Positions 1 to 8,579 of a stretch of DNA of 64,000 nucleotides are shown one piece after another (position 1 is the first letter of the stretch; the number at the start of each line of letters is the position of its first letter). Origin of the DNA: S015-6 sp964479535 (GTDB lineage: Bacteria; Desulfobacterota; DSWW01); assembly GCA_964479535.1 (NCBI GenBank), contig CAYZMM010000022.1:1-64000 (forward strand). The letters run 5' to 3'. Made by a program: the position numbers and the translations under genes. A model generated the notes under the pieces. It worked only from the letters and a program-made list of their open reading frames with translations, was not told where the DNA came from and did not search any database.

Positions 1-51
1 TGTCACCGTAAGTTCAGTCAGTTAGCCTTCAAACTACAAGGGAACTTCGGG

Positions 52-1248
52 CTAGAGAATCATCCGTGCGAGGAAGTCCGTGAGGTCGGCGAGGCGCAGG
101 GAATCGTCACCCGACTGGGCCGCCGTGGTGAGATTCTGCAGACAGAAGGGGCATGTCGTAACGAGCAGGCCGGCGCCCGTGGCCCTTGCTTCCTCGATCC
201 GGGAACGGCTCGACTCGAGGGCCCAGGCGGGAAAGGCGGAACGTACCCCTCCGCCTGCCCCGCAGCACCATGCGTTCTCCCGGGTCCTGCCCATCTCTGT
301 CAGTTCCACTCCCGGCAGCGACGCCAGCAAACGGCGCGGGGGGTCGTAGACCCCGCAATGCCGCCCGAGGTGGCAGGGGTCGTGGTACGTAGCCGACACG
401 GCGGTCTCCCGGTCCGGTCTCAGGGCGCCTGCCTGGAGCAATTCGAGGAAGTACTCGCTCGAGTGCACCACCCGGACCGGCAGCTCTCCGAAACAGGGGT
501 AGTCCTGGCACATCGTTTTGAAGCATCCGGCGCAGGACGTTACCAACGTGGAGACGCCCAGCCTCTCGAAGAGTTCCAGGTTCTTCTCTGCGAGTTCCCT
601 TGCCACCGCTCTCTCCCCGATCCGCAGGAAGACCGATCCGCAACAGATCTCCTCCTCCCCCAGGACTCCGAAATCCACGCTTGCCTCCTGCAGAAGTCGC
701 GCCGTATTGCGGGCGATGTGCTGCAGGGCGGGATCGAGGGCGGCGGTGCACCCGACGAAGTAGAGGACCTCCGCCCGGCTCGAGCCTTCCGGATCCAGGA
801 TTCTCACCCGCTCCTCCCGCAACCAGTGCAGGCGTCTTCTCCGCGGCTGCATCCACGGGTTCCGGTACTGCACCAGGCTCTCCCGCAACCTCCTGTGGGA
901 AGCAAAGGGCGTTCCCACGCGGTGGACGGACTCGGACCGAAGCGCCTCGAACACCTCGATCATCTTCTCCCGGACGCTCATGGGGCACTGCCGGGCGCAG
1001 TTGCCGCAGAGCGTGCAGGCGAAGAGCTTCTCCAGAACGCCCTCGTCCCCCCAGGGAAGAATCCCTTCCCTGAGTCCCCGGGCGATCCAGATCTTCCCAC
1101 TGGCGAAGTAGGCCTCGAAACGAAAATGCTCCCCCGCAGGGCAACTCGGCTCGAACAGCCCCGGGCCGGCCTTGCAGGTGCCGCAGCGAACACACTGGGC
1201 GATATACGGGTCGATCTCTCCGTAATCGAGCATGTTCACAATCCCCAT
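52..1248 (-). CDS. GlcF/HdrD-like (Fe-S)-binding oxidoreductase subunit
   Basis: This is probably the electron-transfer subunit of a flavin-dependent 2-hydroxyacid or similar dehydrogenase, passing electrons from the FAD subunit to the quinone pool or another carrier. Near the N-terminus are two 4Fe-4S ligand sets: a variant one with Cys19, 22 and 25 and a Cys-Pro about ten residues later, and a canonical CTLCGNCARQCP at about 78-89. Two cysteine-rich CCG domains follow (CCG at about 203, WCCGAGGG near 330), as in GlcF and HdrD. The length of 398 residues is normal. The start codon lies 13 bases inside the end of the upstream FAD-subunit gene, so the two are translationally coupled. The enlarged spacing in the first cluster is unusual. 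The substrate cannot be read from the sequence. Confidence 0.85.
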   Translation of the reverse strand: MGIVNMLDYGEIDPYIAQCVRCGTCKAGPGLFEPSCPAGEHFRFEAYFASGKIWIARGLREGILPWGDEGVLEKLFACTLCGNCARQCPMSVREKMIEVFEALRSESVHRVGTPFASHRRLRESLVQYRNPWMQPRRRRLHWLREERVRILDPEGSSRAEVLYFVGCTAALDPALQHIARNTARLLQEASVDFGVLGEEEICCGSVFLRIGERAVARELAEKNLELFERLGVSTLVTSCAGCFKTMCQDYPCFGELPVRVVHSSEYFLELLQAGALRPDRETAVSATYHDPCHLGRHCGVYDPPRRLLASLPGVELTEMGRTRENAWCCGAGGGVRSAFPAWALESSRSRIEEARATGAGLLVTTCPFCLQNLTTAAQSGDDSLRLADLTDFLARMIL

Positions 1249-2702
1249 CGGCCGGGGTTGAAGATCCCCAGAGGATCCATACAGGCCTTGATTCGCTCCA
1301 CCAGCCCGAAAAACCCGTGGCGGTCACGTTCCCGAATCTTCTCCACGGCCCAGCGAGCTGGCTTGTAGGGAATGTAGCGGAGGTCCAGCAAACGATCTCC
1401 GAGGAGGCTCAGGGTCCTGGTCGTCCTTGCCAGGTCCCCGGGATCTGCACGGTCGAAATGTAGAATGAACCTGAGGACCCAGAAGTGCCCCCCCTTCATC
1501 GGTCTGGCCACCAGGATGGGTGGGAAACCCGCCTGCCGCAAGATCTCGAAGCAGGCGTCCACGCCCTCGGCCCAGGTTCTCCCGGGACCGTAGGAACCGA
1601 CCCAGGTCATTCCGCCGGGCCCATAGTCGAGGAGGAAATCCAGGGTGGTCGGGAAATCGGCTACCTTGGCGTGGTCCGGATCGATGCGGATCAGGTCGTC
1701 CACGTCCAGCGGGTCCTCGAATTCACCCCCTTCCCGCCTGACCTGGTCCAGGACCTCCCGCATGATCCGCTCCTTGATGTCCCTGTGAGCCTCACTCTCC
1801 GCGTACAGATCGGAATAGACGAACAGGGTCGGCTCCCCTTCCCGGTACCCGAGGGGCCCGCGCGCCCCGAAGAGCATCTTGCCCAGGGGCCAGGACAGGC
1901 ACGCCAGATCGTCGAAGATGTCCTTCCGGCAGAGACGAAGCATCAGTCGGTAGGCGGTCACCGCGTCGTAGACCGCAAGGAGGTGGCGTTTCCGTACCGG
2001 TGGTTCAGGCCAGATCTGCAGGGACCCCCGGGTCACGATCCCTGTGGTTCCCTGCCAGCCGAGAAACAAGCCCGCCAGGTCGGGCAGGGGTGACCTGGCG
2101 TGCCAGGAATCGACGATCGCGCACGAACCGACGCGCACGCGTTCCCCAGTCGGCAACACGACCTCGAGCCCGTTCACCCAGTCCGACATGGCGCCGTGCC
2201 GCATGCTCATGTTGTTCAGGCCGTCCATCAGAGCGTTGCCCAATGCGGACGTCTGCGGAGGCGCCAGGGGGTAGGCGTATCGGAATCCTGGGTGGTTCCT
2301 GTCAAGATGGGCTCGGATCATACCGAAGGTGACGCCCGGCTCGACGATCATGTAGAGATCCTCTTCGCTGACCTCCAGGATGCTCCTCATGCGCTTCAGG
2401 TCCACGACCACCGCGTCCTCACCGGGTATGGTGAGACCGCCCATGTTGAGGCCGTATGCGAAGGGCACCAGGGGGATGCGGAACCGGTTGGCCTGTCCGA
2501 CGACACCCTGCACCTCCGTGGCGTCACCGGGCATGACCACTGCAAGCGGGTTGCGGGCCTCGTTTTCGGTCAGGTCCCGCGAGTAGACGTATCGTGTGCC
2601 GGGATCCGCGGCAACAAAGGCGCTCCCCACGATCCCGGCAACTGCATCCAGAAAACCCTGTAGATCTCCGTGGCCACCTTCCGCCCGGAGCCCTTCGGTC
2701 AT
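1236..2702 (-). CDS. FAD-binding oxidoreductase (GlcD-like, PCMH-type)
   Basis: This is a flavoprotein dehydrogenase of the GlcD/vanillyl-alcohol-oxidase fold and the presumed catalytic partner of the overlapping Fe-S protein. The N-terminal PCMH-type FAD domain is visible as VVMPGDATEVQGVVGQANR followed by a Gly-rich stretch (PFAYGLNMGG, where glycolate oxidases have GxGT). The C-terminus ends in the family signature GIFNPGRW. The length of 488 residues fits. An AGG-rich ribosome-binding site precedes the ATG. The C-terminal half holds many aromatic residues, which would suit an aromatic or bulky hydroxy-acid substrate, but that is speculation. Gene order (FAD subunit then Fe-S subunit) matches glcDF-type operons. 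Confidence 0.85.
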   Translation of the reverse strand: MTEGLRAEGGHGDLQGFLDAVAGIVGSAFVAADPGTRYVYSRDLTENEARNPLAVVMPGDATEVQGVVGQANRFRIPLVPFAYGLNMGGLTIPGEDAVVVDLKRMRSILEVSEEDLYMIVEPGVTFGMIRAHLDRNHPGFRYAYPLAPPQTSALGNALMDGLNNMSMRHGAMSDWVNGLEVVLPTGERVRVGSCAIVDSWHARSPLPDLAGLFLGWQGTTGIVTRGSLQIWPEPPVRKRHLLAVYDAVTAYRLMLRLCRKDIFDDLACLSWPLGKMLFGARGPLGYREGEPTLFVYSDLYAESEAHRDIKERIMREVLDQVRREGGEFEDPLDVDDLIRIDPDHAKVADFPTTLDFLLDYGPGGMTWVGSYGPGRTWAEGVDACFEILRQAGFPPILVARPMKGGHFWVLRFILHFDRADPGDLARTTRTLSLLGDRLLDLRYIPYKPARWAVEKIRERDRHGFFGLVERIKACMDPLGIFNPGRWGL

Positions 2703-2757
2703 GGCGCTTTCCTTTCCCTCCGTCCTGCCGGGCCGCTGAACAGCCGAAGGACGGCCG

Positions 2758-3186
2758 TCATCCGACGCGCACGAGGTGCATCAGCTTCCTGGCACGGAAC
2801 AAACCCCTCCAGCTTCTGGGCCGGACGCGTAGCCTTCGCGACAGCACGGCGCCGAGGACATTCGCCCCCAGGGCCAGGGACAGCAGAGCCGGAAGTTCCC
2901 CGGAGATCACGAGATCCGGCCGTCCTCGGCTGCCATCTTCGGCCCGGACCCCGTTCGTGTCGAACAAGAGGGTCGTTTCCATCCTTCGGGTGCGCACCCA
3001 TACCGTCAGTCCCCTTGCCGACGTCACCCCTGCCTTCCCGGGGTCCTGCAGGTTGCGTTCAAGAAGCCTCTTCAGCATCAGCGTCAGGAGGCTCGAACGG
3101 CCGGGGTCCGGGATCTCGACCGACTTCATGGCGTCGTTTCGTTCTCCGGGCGAAGGCATTCCGGGTCGATCAATCCGCCTCTTCAT
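2758..3186 (-). CDS. small protein with an SCP2-like lipid-binding fold (tentative)
   Basis: This is a 142-residue protein, or 123 residues if the internal Met at base 3129 is used. The pattern of an amphipathic strand, then PDLVISGELPALLSLALG, then a basic C-terminus resembles the SCP2 sterol-carrier fold, in which a hydrophobic pocket binds acyl chains. No catalytic motif is visible. It overlaps the end of the upstream zinc-ribbon gene by 17 bases on the same strand, which supports co-transcription, and it lies just upstream of the flavin/Fe-S pair. The start is uncertain because neither Met has a strong ribosome-binding site. The family assignment rests on pattern only. Confidence 0.5.
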   Translation of the reverse strand: MKRRIDRPGMPSPGERNDAMKSVEIPDPGRSSLLTLMLKRLLERNLQDPGKAGVTSARGLTVWVRTRRMETTLLFDTNGVRAEDGSRGRPDLVISGELPALLSLALGANVLGAVLSRRLRVRPRSWRGLFRARKLMHLVRVG

Positions 3187-3550
3187 CCGGAAAGGCCTGT
3201 TCGAGGTCCTTTACGACCCTTTCGGCCCTTTCCCGGTCCTTCATCGGCACCTCCACGTATCCCCACCCCTTCTGCGCCTCATAGATCCCGTCATACGCTG
3301 TGTCATGAAAGGTCCGGATCAGCACCGTGAAGCCCTCCTGCTCCAGCGCCGCCTGAAATCGATCCGCCTCGAAGGCATTCTCAGCGACCTTGACCGGAAC
3401 AAAGGTCTCCATGGCCAACCGTTCCCGCTCAGCCTCCTTTTGCTCAACCCTCCTGTGGTATTCGTCGGCCGAGATGAGCGGCACCTGGCAGTCTGCACAT
3501 TCCCCGATCTCCTCCCTGTATTCGGCCTCACATTCCGGGCAGTATTTCAT
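3170..3550 (-). CDS. zinc-ribbon plus DUF2007-like domain protein
   Basis: This is a 126-residue soluble protein. An N-terminal zinc ribbon (YCPECEAEY with a second CADC about 13 residues on) is followed by a glutamate-rich linker. A C-terminal alpha/beta domain of the DUF2007 type starts near FEADRFQAALEQEGF. Such proteins are usually annotated as putative signal-transducing proteins, with no defined activity. I chose the Met that opens the zinc ribbon because a strong GAGGAGAAGAGG ribosome-binding site lies directly before it. A longer reading frame exists upstream but would cross the divergent promoter region. It is the first gene of the leftward group and is divergent from the epimerase gene. 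Confidence 0.75.
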   Translation of the reverse strand: MKYCPECEAEYREEIGECADCQVPLISADEYHRRVEQKEAERERLAMETFVPVKVAENAFEADRFQAALEQEGFTVLIRTFHDTAYDGIYEAQKGWGYVEVPMKDRERAERVVKDLEQAFPDEEAD

Positions 3551-3674
3551 CCTCTTCTCCTCTTGCCCCCTTACGGTTCGGGTGTCGAGTTGAACTATCG
3601 ATGCGGATCGGTTATTCTCCAAATTTGTTTATACTCGTTACCCCTGCTCATCCCGACGCGAGGGCCCCCGCGCA

Positions 3675-4664
3675 ATGGCCGTGTTCGTAACAGGCGCAAC
3701 AGACGTGGTCGGCGCCAACATCGTTCGAGCCCTCACCCGCCAGGGAGAAACGGTCCGGGTGTTGCTGCGGAACAACGACCGTTACAATGATGTTCTAAGC
3801 GGCATGCCTCTCGAACCCACGTACGGGGACCCGAGCGATCCGAACGCCCTGCGCCGTGCCATGAAGGACTGCACGGCCGTTTATCACACCGAAGAAATCA
3901 ACCCGGTCGAATACTGCCCACCCTCCGCCTACATGGACGTCAATGCGGAGGGAACGCGCCGGGTTCTTCAGGTCGCCCTCGAACGTGAGATCCGACGTGT
4001 TGTCTGCACAAGCTCCGCCTTCGCCGTCGGGCAGGGCGACTCCGACAGCCTAGCCACTGAAACCACGGAGTTCAACATGGCGTACCTGGAGGACCCGTAC
4101 GTAGAATCAAAGCGCAAGGCAGAGTCGATTGCAAGGGCCTTCCTGGAAAAGGGCCTGGAGGTCGTCATTCTGAACCCGGGACTCGTTCTTGGGCCGCTGA
4201 GCGTTCGGCCGTCCATCGGGAATTCGCTGGTCCGCCTGTCCGGCACATTGACCAAGCTCTACCCGAGCGGAGGCATCCTGGTCTCGGACGCCGAAGACGT
4301 GGCCATGGCACACATCGTTGCCATGGAAAGAGGCGCGCCGGGCGAGAGATACATCGTGGGGACGGAGAACACGAAGTACTCTCTTCTCCTGGAACTCCTC
4401 TACACGGTCTCCGGCTTCCGCCCCGTGTCCATTCCGATGCCGCGTTTCTCCGCGCTCCTCATGGGCTGGATGTCCGATTCCTTCGCAAAGACCTTTGGAA
4501 GGGCCATCCCCTCGATTCCCTCCCTTTCGGTCGTCAAGAGAACCTACCTGGACCTCTTTCTCTCTTCCGAAAAAGCGACGCTCGAACTCGGCATGACCTG
4601 GACGCCGCTGAAGGAAACCCTCGACAAGACGGTCAGCTGGCTCAGGAAGAACCGGATGATCTAG
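3675..4664 (+). CDS. NAD(P)-dependent epimerase/dehydratase family protein
   Basis: This is an extended short-chain dehydrogenase of 329 residues. The Rossmann glycine motif is at the N-terminus (VTGATDVVGANIV), and the catalytic Tyr-x-x-x-Lys is in YVESK, with an upstream Ser in CTSSAF. The overall layout resembles dihydroflavonol-4-reductase and 3-beta-hydroxysteroid dehydrogenase-like bacterial enzymes, which reduce or epimerise a carbonyl/alcohol on a small molecule. The substrate is unknown. It stands alone, about 70 bases before the Lon-like protease gene. A GC-rich perfect palindrome followed by a T run lies just after its stop and could be a weak terminator. Confidence 0.8.
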   Translation: MAVFVTGATDVVGANIVRALTRQGETVRVLLRNNDRYNDVLSGMPLEPTYGDPSDPNALRRAMKDCTAVYHTEEINPVEYCPPSAYMDVNAEGTRRVLQVALEREIRRVVCTSSAFAVGQGDSDSLATETTEFNMAYLEDPYVESKRKAESIARAFLEKGLEVVILNPGLVLGPLSVRPSIGNSLVRLSGTLTKLYPSGGILVSDAEDVAMAHIVAMERGAPGERYIVGTENTKYSLLLELLYTVSGFRPVSIPMPRFSALLMGWMSDSFAKTFGRAIPSIPSLSVVKRTYLDLFLSSEKATLELGMTWTPLKETLDKTVSWLRKNRMI

Positions 4665-4732
4665 CCGGCGCCGGTGTCGTGTTTTTCCCCCCCCTGTGGT
4701 AATCTTTCTGGTTTGACAGTGCCTCGACCGAC

Positions 4733-6988
4733 ATGGTCCGTTTCCGTTACGAAACGAACGCTCGAGAATGGGGAATCGCTTCCATGGAACCACCCTCTTC
4801 ACTGCACGCGCCCCTCTCCGAGGGCGGCCATACCCCCGTCGCCCCGGATCGGCTGCGCCTGCCCACGTATCCTGTCGAACTCCGTTTCGACGCACAGGGA
4901 GAACGCGCTCCAGCTCCGCTGTCCTACCATCAGCCCAGGGCCGAGAAGGCGCTGACCCTCGGAATCCGCATGAAGAATGCGGGGCACATCTTCCTCTGCG
5001 GCCCGGCGGGGACCTCGAGGAAGGCGATCATCGATGCGGCCCTGAGGCAGTACGCGGCCCCCTTGACCGATCTGAGAGACTACCTCTCCGTGTTCCCGGT
5101 TGCGGAGGATCCTCCCCGGCCCCAGTGGATCTCGCTTGCCCCCGGCCAGGGACGGAAGTATGTCGCTTGCGTCGAAGAGTCCATAAGGAAATTGAGGGGC
5201 AGCATCCGATCACGGGTCCTGCAAGCCGCCCGGGAACCGGAAGCCATCCTGGACCAGGCGGCGTGGATGCAGGAAATGGACACCTGGCGGGAAGCCAGAG
5301 GGGAGCAGGTCCGACGAGCAGGGCTCGATTCGGCTGCCCTTGACTCCGTCGACGCCCTTCATGAGGTTCTGGTGGAACGCCTCCGGCGTGCCTGGGAGAT
5401 TGCGACCCTGCGGGGTCGCGGCAGGGCCTCCGCGCGGGGCCTCGAGACGCTGCTCGAGGAGGCGGAGCGGCTATCCGACTGCCGACCTCAACTGATACGC
5501 GACGCATCCGGCCGCGAGGTTCCTCTCGTCTTCGAACCGAACCCCACCTTCGGCAACCTGTTCGGGGGTGTTCTGTGTGACCCGGGAACGAGCCGTCGGC
5601 CTTCGTCCGTACGCGGCCTCCTGCAGGCCGGCTCTCTGTTGCGGGCCCAGGGCGGTTTTCTGGTACTGGACTTCGAGGAGGTCGCGGCCGAGCCGGATGT
5701 CTGGAGGCATCTGAAGCGGTGTCTCAAACACGAGCAACTCGAGATACCTGTTCTGGATTCGGCTTCCGGGGCTTGGAAAGGCATCATGAGAGCCGACCCG
5801 ATTCCTCTGAAGGCCAGAATCGTGGCGTGGGGAGACGAAAGGCTCTACCAGGAATTCTACGAACGTGACCCCGCCTTCGGTGAGGTCTTCACGATTCGCG
5901 CTGACCTGGACACCCAAATGGACCGGAACGAAAAGGGCATCGAAGGCTATCTCGCTTTCCTGAGGCACTGCTGTGATGCCGAGGGGCTCCTTCCCTTCGA
6001 TCCCACAGGGGCCGCCTCGTTCATCGATGCGGGCGCGGAACTTGCCGGTAAGCAGAAGAAGCTGTCCACGCGCTGGACGGTACTTGCCGAAATCCTGCGG
6101 GAGGCCTCCTTTCTTGCCCGGGAGGAAGGAAGCACCTCGGTGGGGGACCGCCACCTGGAGGGGGCTCAGGAGGCAAGGAGATACCGACGGAACCTGAGTG
6201 AGGAGCAATTCGATGATCTGATACGCGATGATTCCTTGCTCATACAGACCGTAGGCACCCGGGTTGGACAGGTGAACGGAATCGCGCTGTACGAAACCGA
6301 GGATTACCTTTTCGGGAAGCCCTGCCGCATCACCGCCCAGACCGGAATGGGCCGTTCCGGTGTCGTCAACATCGAACGAGAGGTGAACCTGAGCGGCAAG
6401 ATACACGACAAGGGGATGCTCATCCTCTGCGGTTTCTTGAAGACCCGCTTTGCTCAGAACAAGCCGCTGACCCTCGGTGCGAGCATCTGCATCGAACAGT
6501 TCTACTCCGAGATCGACGGTGACAGCGCCTCCCTGGGGGAGATCTGCAGCCTTCTGTCGAGCCTGGCCGACCTGCCGATCAAACAGGGGGTCGCCGTTAC
6601 AGGATCGATCAGTCAGTTCGGGGATGTCCAGCCCATCGGATGCGTGAGCGAGAAGGTTCTCGGTTTCTTCGATATCTGCTTTCACAGGGGGCTGACCGGG
6701 GATCAGGGGGTGATCATCCCCGCCGGCAACGTGGAAGACCTGATGCTCCCCTCCAGGGTGGTGCGCGCAGCCGAAGCGGGAAGCTTCAACGTCTTCGCCG
6801 TTCGAACCGTCGACGAGGCCATGGAGATCCTTACGGGCCGCCCCTCCGGCCATCCGGACAGCCGGGGTCGGCTCCCGAAGGGAAGTGTGAACGGGCTGGT
6901 CGACGAACGACTGTGGGAGCTCGCCTCCGGACTCCGGGACTTCCTGGGGGACGAAGAGGAGACGGATGATGGAGAAGAGGGCCAATGA
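4733..6988 (+). CDS. LonB-type (COG1067) ATP-dependent protease
   Basis: This is a cytosolic AAA-type protease of the bacterial Lon-related LonB/COG1067 family, 751 residues, which should degrade misfolded or regulatory proteins. The N-terminal ATPase half has a family-style degenerate P-loop (GPAGTSRK at about 90-97) and a hydrophobic Walker-B-like segment (GGFLVLDFEE). The C-terminal Lon protease domain has Ser598 in GDSAS and Lys641 in CVSEK. The 43-residue spacing is the same as in Lon. The start may instead be the Met at base 4784, since neither site has a strong ribosome-binding site. The stop overlaps the ATG of the next gene (ATGA), so the two are likely co-translated. Confidence 0.88.
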   Translation: MVRFRYETNAREWGIASMEPPSSLHAPLSEGGHTPVAPDRLRLPTYPVELRFDAQGERAPAPLSYHQPRAEKALTLGIRMKNAGHIFLCGPAGTSRKAIIDAALRQYAAPLTDLRDYLSVFPVAEDPPRPQWISLAPGQGRKYVACVEESIRKLRGSIRSRVLQAAREPEAILDQAAWMQEMDTWREARGEQVRRAGLDSAALDSVDALHEVLVERLRRAWEIATLRGRGRASARGLETLLEEAERLSDCRPQLIRDASGREVPLVFEPNPTFGNLFGGVLCDPGTSRRPSSVRGLLQAGSLLRAQGGFLVLDFEEVAAEPDVWRHLKRCLKHEQLEIPVLDSASGAWKGIMRADPIPLKARIVAWGDERLYQEFYERDPAFGEVFTIRADLDTQMDRNEKGIEGYLAFLRHCCDAEGLLPFDPTGAASFIDAGAELAGKQKKLSTRWTVLAEILREASFLAREEGSTSVGDRHLEGAQEARRYRRNLSEEQFDDLIRDDSLLIQTVGTRVGQVNGIALYETEDYLFGKPCRITAQTGMGRSGVVNIEREVNLSGKIHDKGMLILCGFLKTRFAQNKPLTLGASICIEQFYSEIDGDSASLGEICSLLSSLADLPIKQGVAVTGSISQFGDVQPIGCVSEKVLGFFDICFHRGLTGDQGVIIPAGNVEDLMLPSRVVRAAEAGSFNVFAVRTVDEAMEILTGRPSGHPDSRGRLPKGSVNGLVDERLWELASGLRDFLGDEEETDDGEEGQ

Positions 6989-8091
6989 TGACGAATGACG
7001 TTTCCGCCCTTTCAGGTTCAGGCAGACCGGACAAGGACCGCCTTCCGACGGCACTGGCAATGGCCATCGGCAGCATGCCCCACAGGGATGCACGTGTCGC
7101 TCTGGACCGGATTCTCGAGGCCTGCCCCGAAGCGCCCTGCTGGCCCCAGCTTCCCGCGCTCGGCTTCCGGGAGAACATGATGGCCCAGTTCTCCGAAGGG
7201 ATCCCCTGCATCCGCGCCGATCTGGAAAAGAACAAGCTCTTCTTCGCCCGACCGGAGGCCTGCCCCGAAGAGCTGGCCCGTTTCTATGAAGAAGCCCTCC
7301 ATGCGGAGGAAACAGGAGACCTGTCCCGGTTTGCCCTGTCCGAATCCTATGCCGTCGGCCTGCAGGCCTTTGTGGACAAGCTCTCCCAGGGTCATGGGTC
7401 TCCGCTTCGGATGGTAAAGGGGCAGATCACAGGACCGCTCACGTTCGGCCTTTCCGTCCTGGACGAAGACGGCTTGCCGGCACTGTTCGAAGCGACCCTC
7501 GAGGACGTCGTCCGGAAGGCGATTCTCATGAAGTCCCTGTGGCAGGTCCAGTGTCTCCAGCCCTTGGGAACGAAACCGATCCTCTTCGTGGATGAGCCGA
7601 TCTTGGCGGCCTTCGGCTCCTCCGCTTACATCAACCTTACCCGGGAGAAGGCGGTCGGCGTTCTTGAGGAGAACTTCTCTGCGGTCAAGGCCGCAGGGGC
7701 GCTGGTGGGCAGCCATTGCTGCGGAAACACGGACTGGAGCCTGATGGTCGAGGCGGGCGTGGACATCATCAACTTCGACGCCTACGTCTACATGGACACC
7801 ATCGGTCTCTATGCGGAATCGCTCGCCCCATTCCTGGACAGGGGAGGCTATCTGGCCTGGGGCATCGTTCCGAGCCAGTCCCTGGAGGTTCGACCCCGCC
7901 CGCAGGAGCTTCTGGAAAATCTCCGGCAGGGGATCGACGCCCTGAGCGACAAGGGCGTCTCGAGAGAGAAGCTTCGGACAAACCTTCTGCTCACCACGAG
8001 CTGCGGGCTCGGCACCTTGGGCGTGGGTGAAGCCGAGTCCGCACTGGCCGAGCTCAAGACGCTCAGCGCCCTCGTTCGGGAAGGGCTGTAG
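6985..8091 (+). CDS. MetE C-terminal/UROD-fold methyltransferase-like protein
   Basis: This 368-residue protein has the TIM-barrel fold shared by uroporphyrinogen decarboxylase, cobalamin-independent methionine synthase and corrinoid methyltransferases. Recognisable parts are the N-terminal AIGSMPHRDA, the FVDEP strand, GSHCCGN (candidate zinc or thiol-binding His-Cys-Cys), and a C-terminal TTSCGLGT. His and two Cys in these places suit a zinc-dependent thiol methyl transfer, but the substrate is not known. It is translationally coupled to the LonB gene through an ATGA overlap. A second ATG follows immediately, so the start is uncertain by one codon. Confidence 0.75.
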   Translation: MMTNDVSALSGSGRPDKDRLPTALAMAIGSMPHRDARVALDRILEACPEAPCWPQLPALGFRENMMAQFSEGIPCIRADLEKNKLFFARPEACPEELARFYEEALHAEETGDLSRFALSESYAVGLQAFVDKLSQGHGSPLRMVKGQITGPLTFGLSVLDEDGLPALFEATLEDVVRKAILMKSLWQVQCLQPLGTKPILFVDEPILAAFGSSAYINLTREKAVGVLEENFSAVKAAGALVGSHCCGNTDWSLMVEAGVDIINFDAYVYMDTIGLYAESLAPFLDRGGYLAWGIVPSQSLEVRPRPQELLENLRQGIDALSDKGVSREKLRTNLLLTTSCGLGTLGVGEAESALAELKTLSALVREGL

Positions 8092-8130
8092 GGGGACTTC
8101 GAAAGAAGAGGAGCTTCGGTCGCAACTGGC

Positions 8131-8160
8131 GCTGCAGATGGGGCTTTTTCAACAGCCTCC
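8131..8160. repeat. dispersed 30-bp intergenic repeat, copy 1
   Basis: Thirty bases here match a second copy at 17021-17050 at 29 of 30 positions (G versus A at position 13). Read on the minus strand it contains GGCTGTTGAAAAAG. This copy lies between the ends of two convergent genes. The sequence resembles inverted-repeat ends of some insertion sequences and a short repeat I recall as common in deltaproteobacterial genomes. No transposase is nearby. Confidence 0.7.
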
Positions 8161-8205
8161 CAGTTACAGCACGACGCTCTGTAAAGCTATTTACGGGACA
8201 GGAAA

Positions 8206-8394
8206 CTAGTTCGGTTCGGGGTGGAAGAGGTGTTCGAGGAGGATCTTCTCGGCCACTCGCGTGCTGTTCGGATCCCATGAACCGGAGGCAATCCGACGGC
8301 GCAGCTCATCGACCCTTTCGGGCCGGGTGTCCGGAACCCGCCGGATGTACTCCATGACCCAGTCAAAGGATCCCTGTACCGTTTCCATTTCCAT
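8206..8394 (-). CDS. flgM: FlgM-like anti-sigma-28 factor
   Basis: This is a 62-residue protein whose C-terminal half fits the FlgM anti-sigma pattern: RPERVDELRRRIASGSWDP followed by a helix ending in LLEHL, comparable to the R-V-x-x-I-R-x-x-I-x-x-G-x-Y signature of FlgM. FlgM binds and inhibits the flagellar sigma factor FliA until it is exported. I placed the start at the Met with a strong GAGGAGATGAGG ribosome-binding site; an 18-residue longer form exists but has no good site. It lies directly downstream of the sigma-28-type gene on the same strand, which is strong contextual support. No flagellar structural genes are in the window. Confidence 0.7.
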   Translation of the reverse strand: MEMETVQGSFDWVMEYIRRVPDTRPERVDELRRRIASGSWDPNSTRVAEKILLEHLFHPEPN

Positions 8395-8579
8395 ATCCTC
8401 ATCTCCTCGTTCCCACCTATCAAGATCGGATCTTCGGAACCCTTCCATTAGCTGGAAGAGGTTTCATTATCGTAACAAGTCCAAGCACATAGAGTACTTG
8501 ACCCACCCCTTCCGCCCCTGTCCTTCTTCCTTTGGCCCGGGAGGATCCGCAGCAGGCCGAAGAGAGGGGTCGCTGCAGG

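Noticed and set aside
4713..4718. TTGACA as promoter of the LonB-type gene
   Set aside because: No -10 hexamer lies at 16-18 bases, and the start codon would fall inside the promoter.
4990..5030. Degenerate P-loop of the Lon-like protease as loss of function
   Set aside because: A G-x-x-G-T-x-R-type loop in place of GxxxxGK is usual for this COG1067 branch, and the Ser-Lys dyad is normal.
8395..8579. Sigma-28 promoter upstream of flgM
   Set aside because: TACGATAA resembles the -10 element, but the matching -35 sequence at 15 bases is TCTA, not TAAA. Too weak to call.
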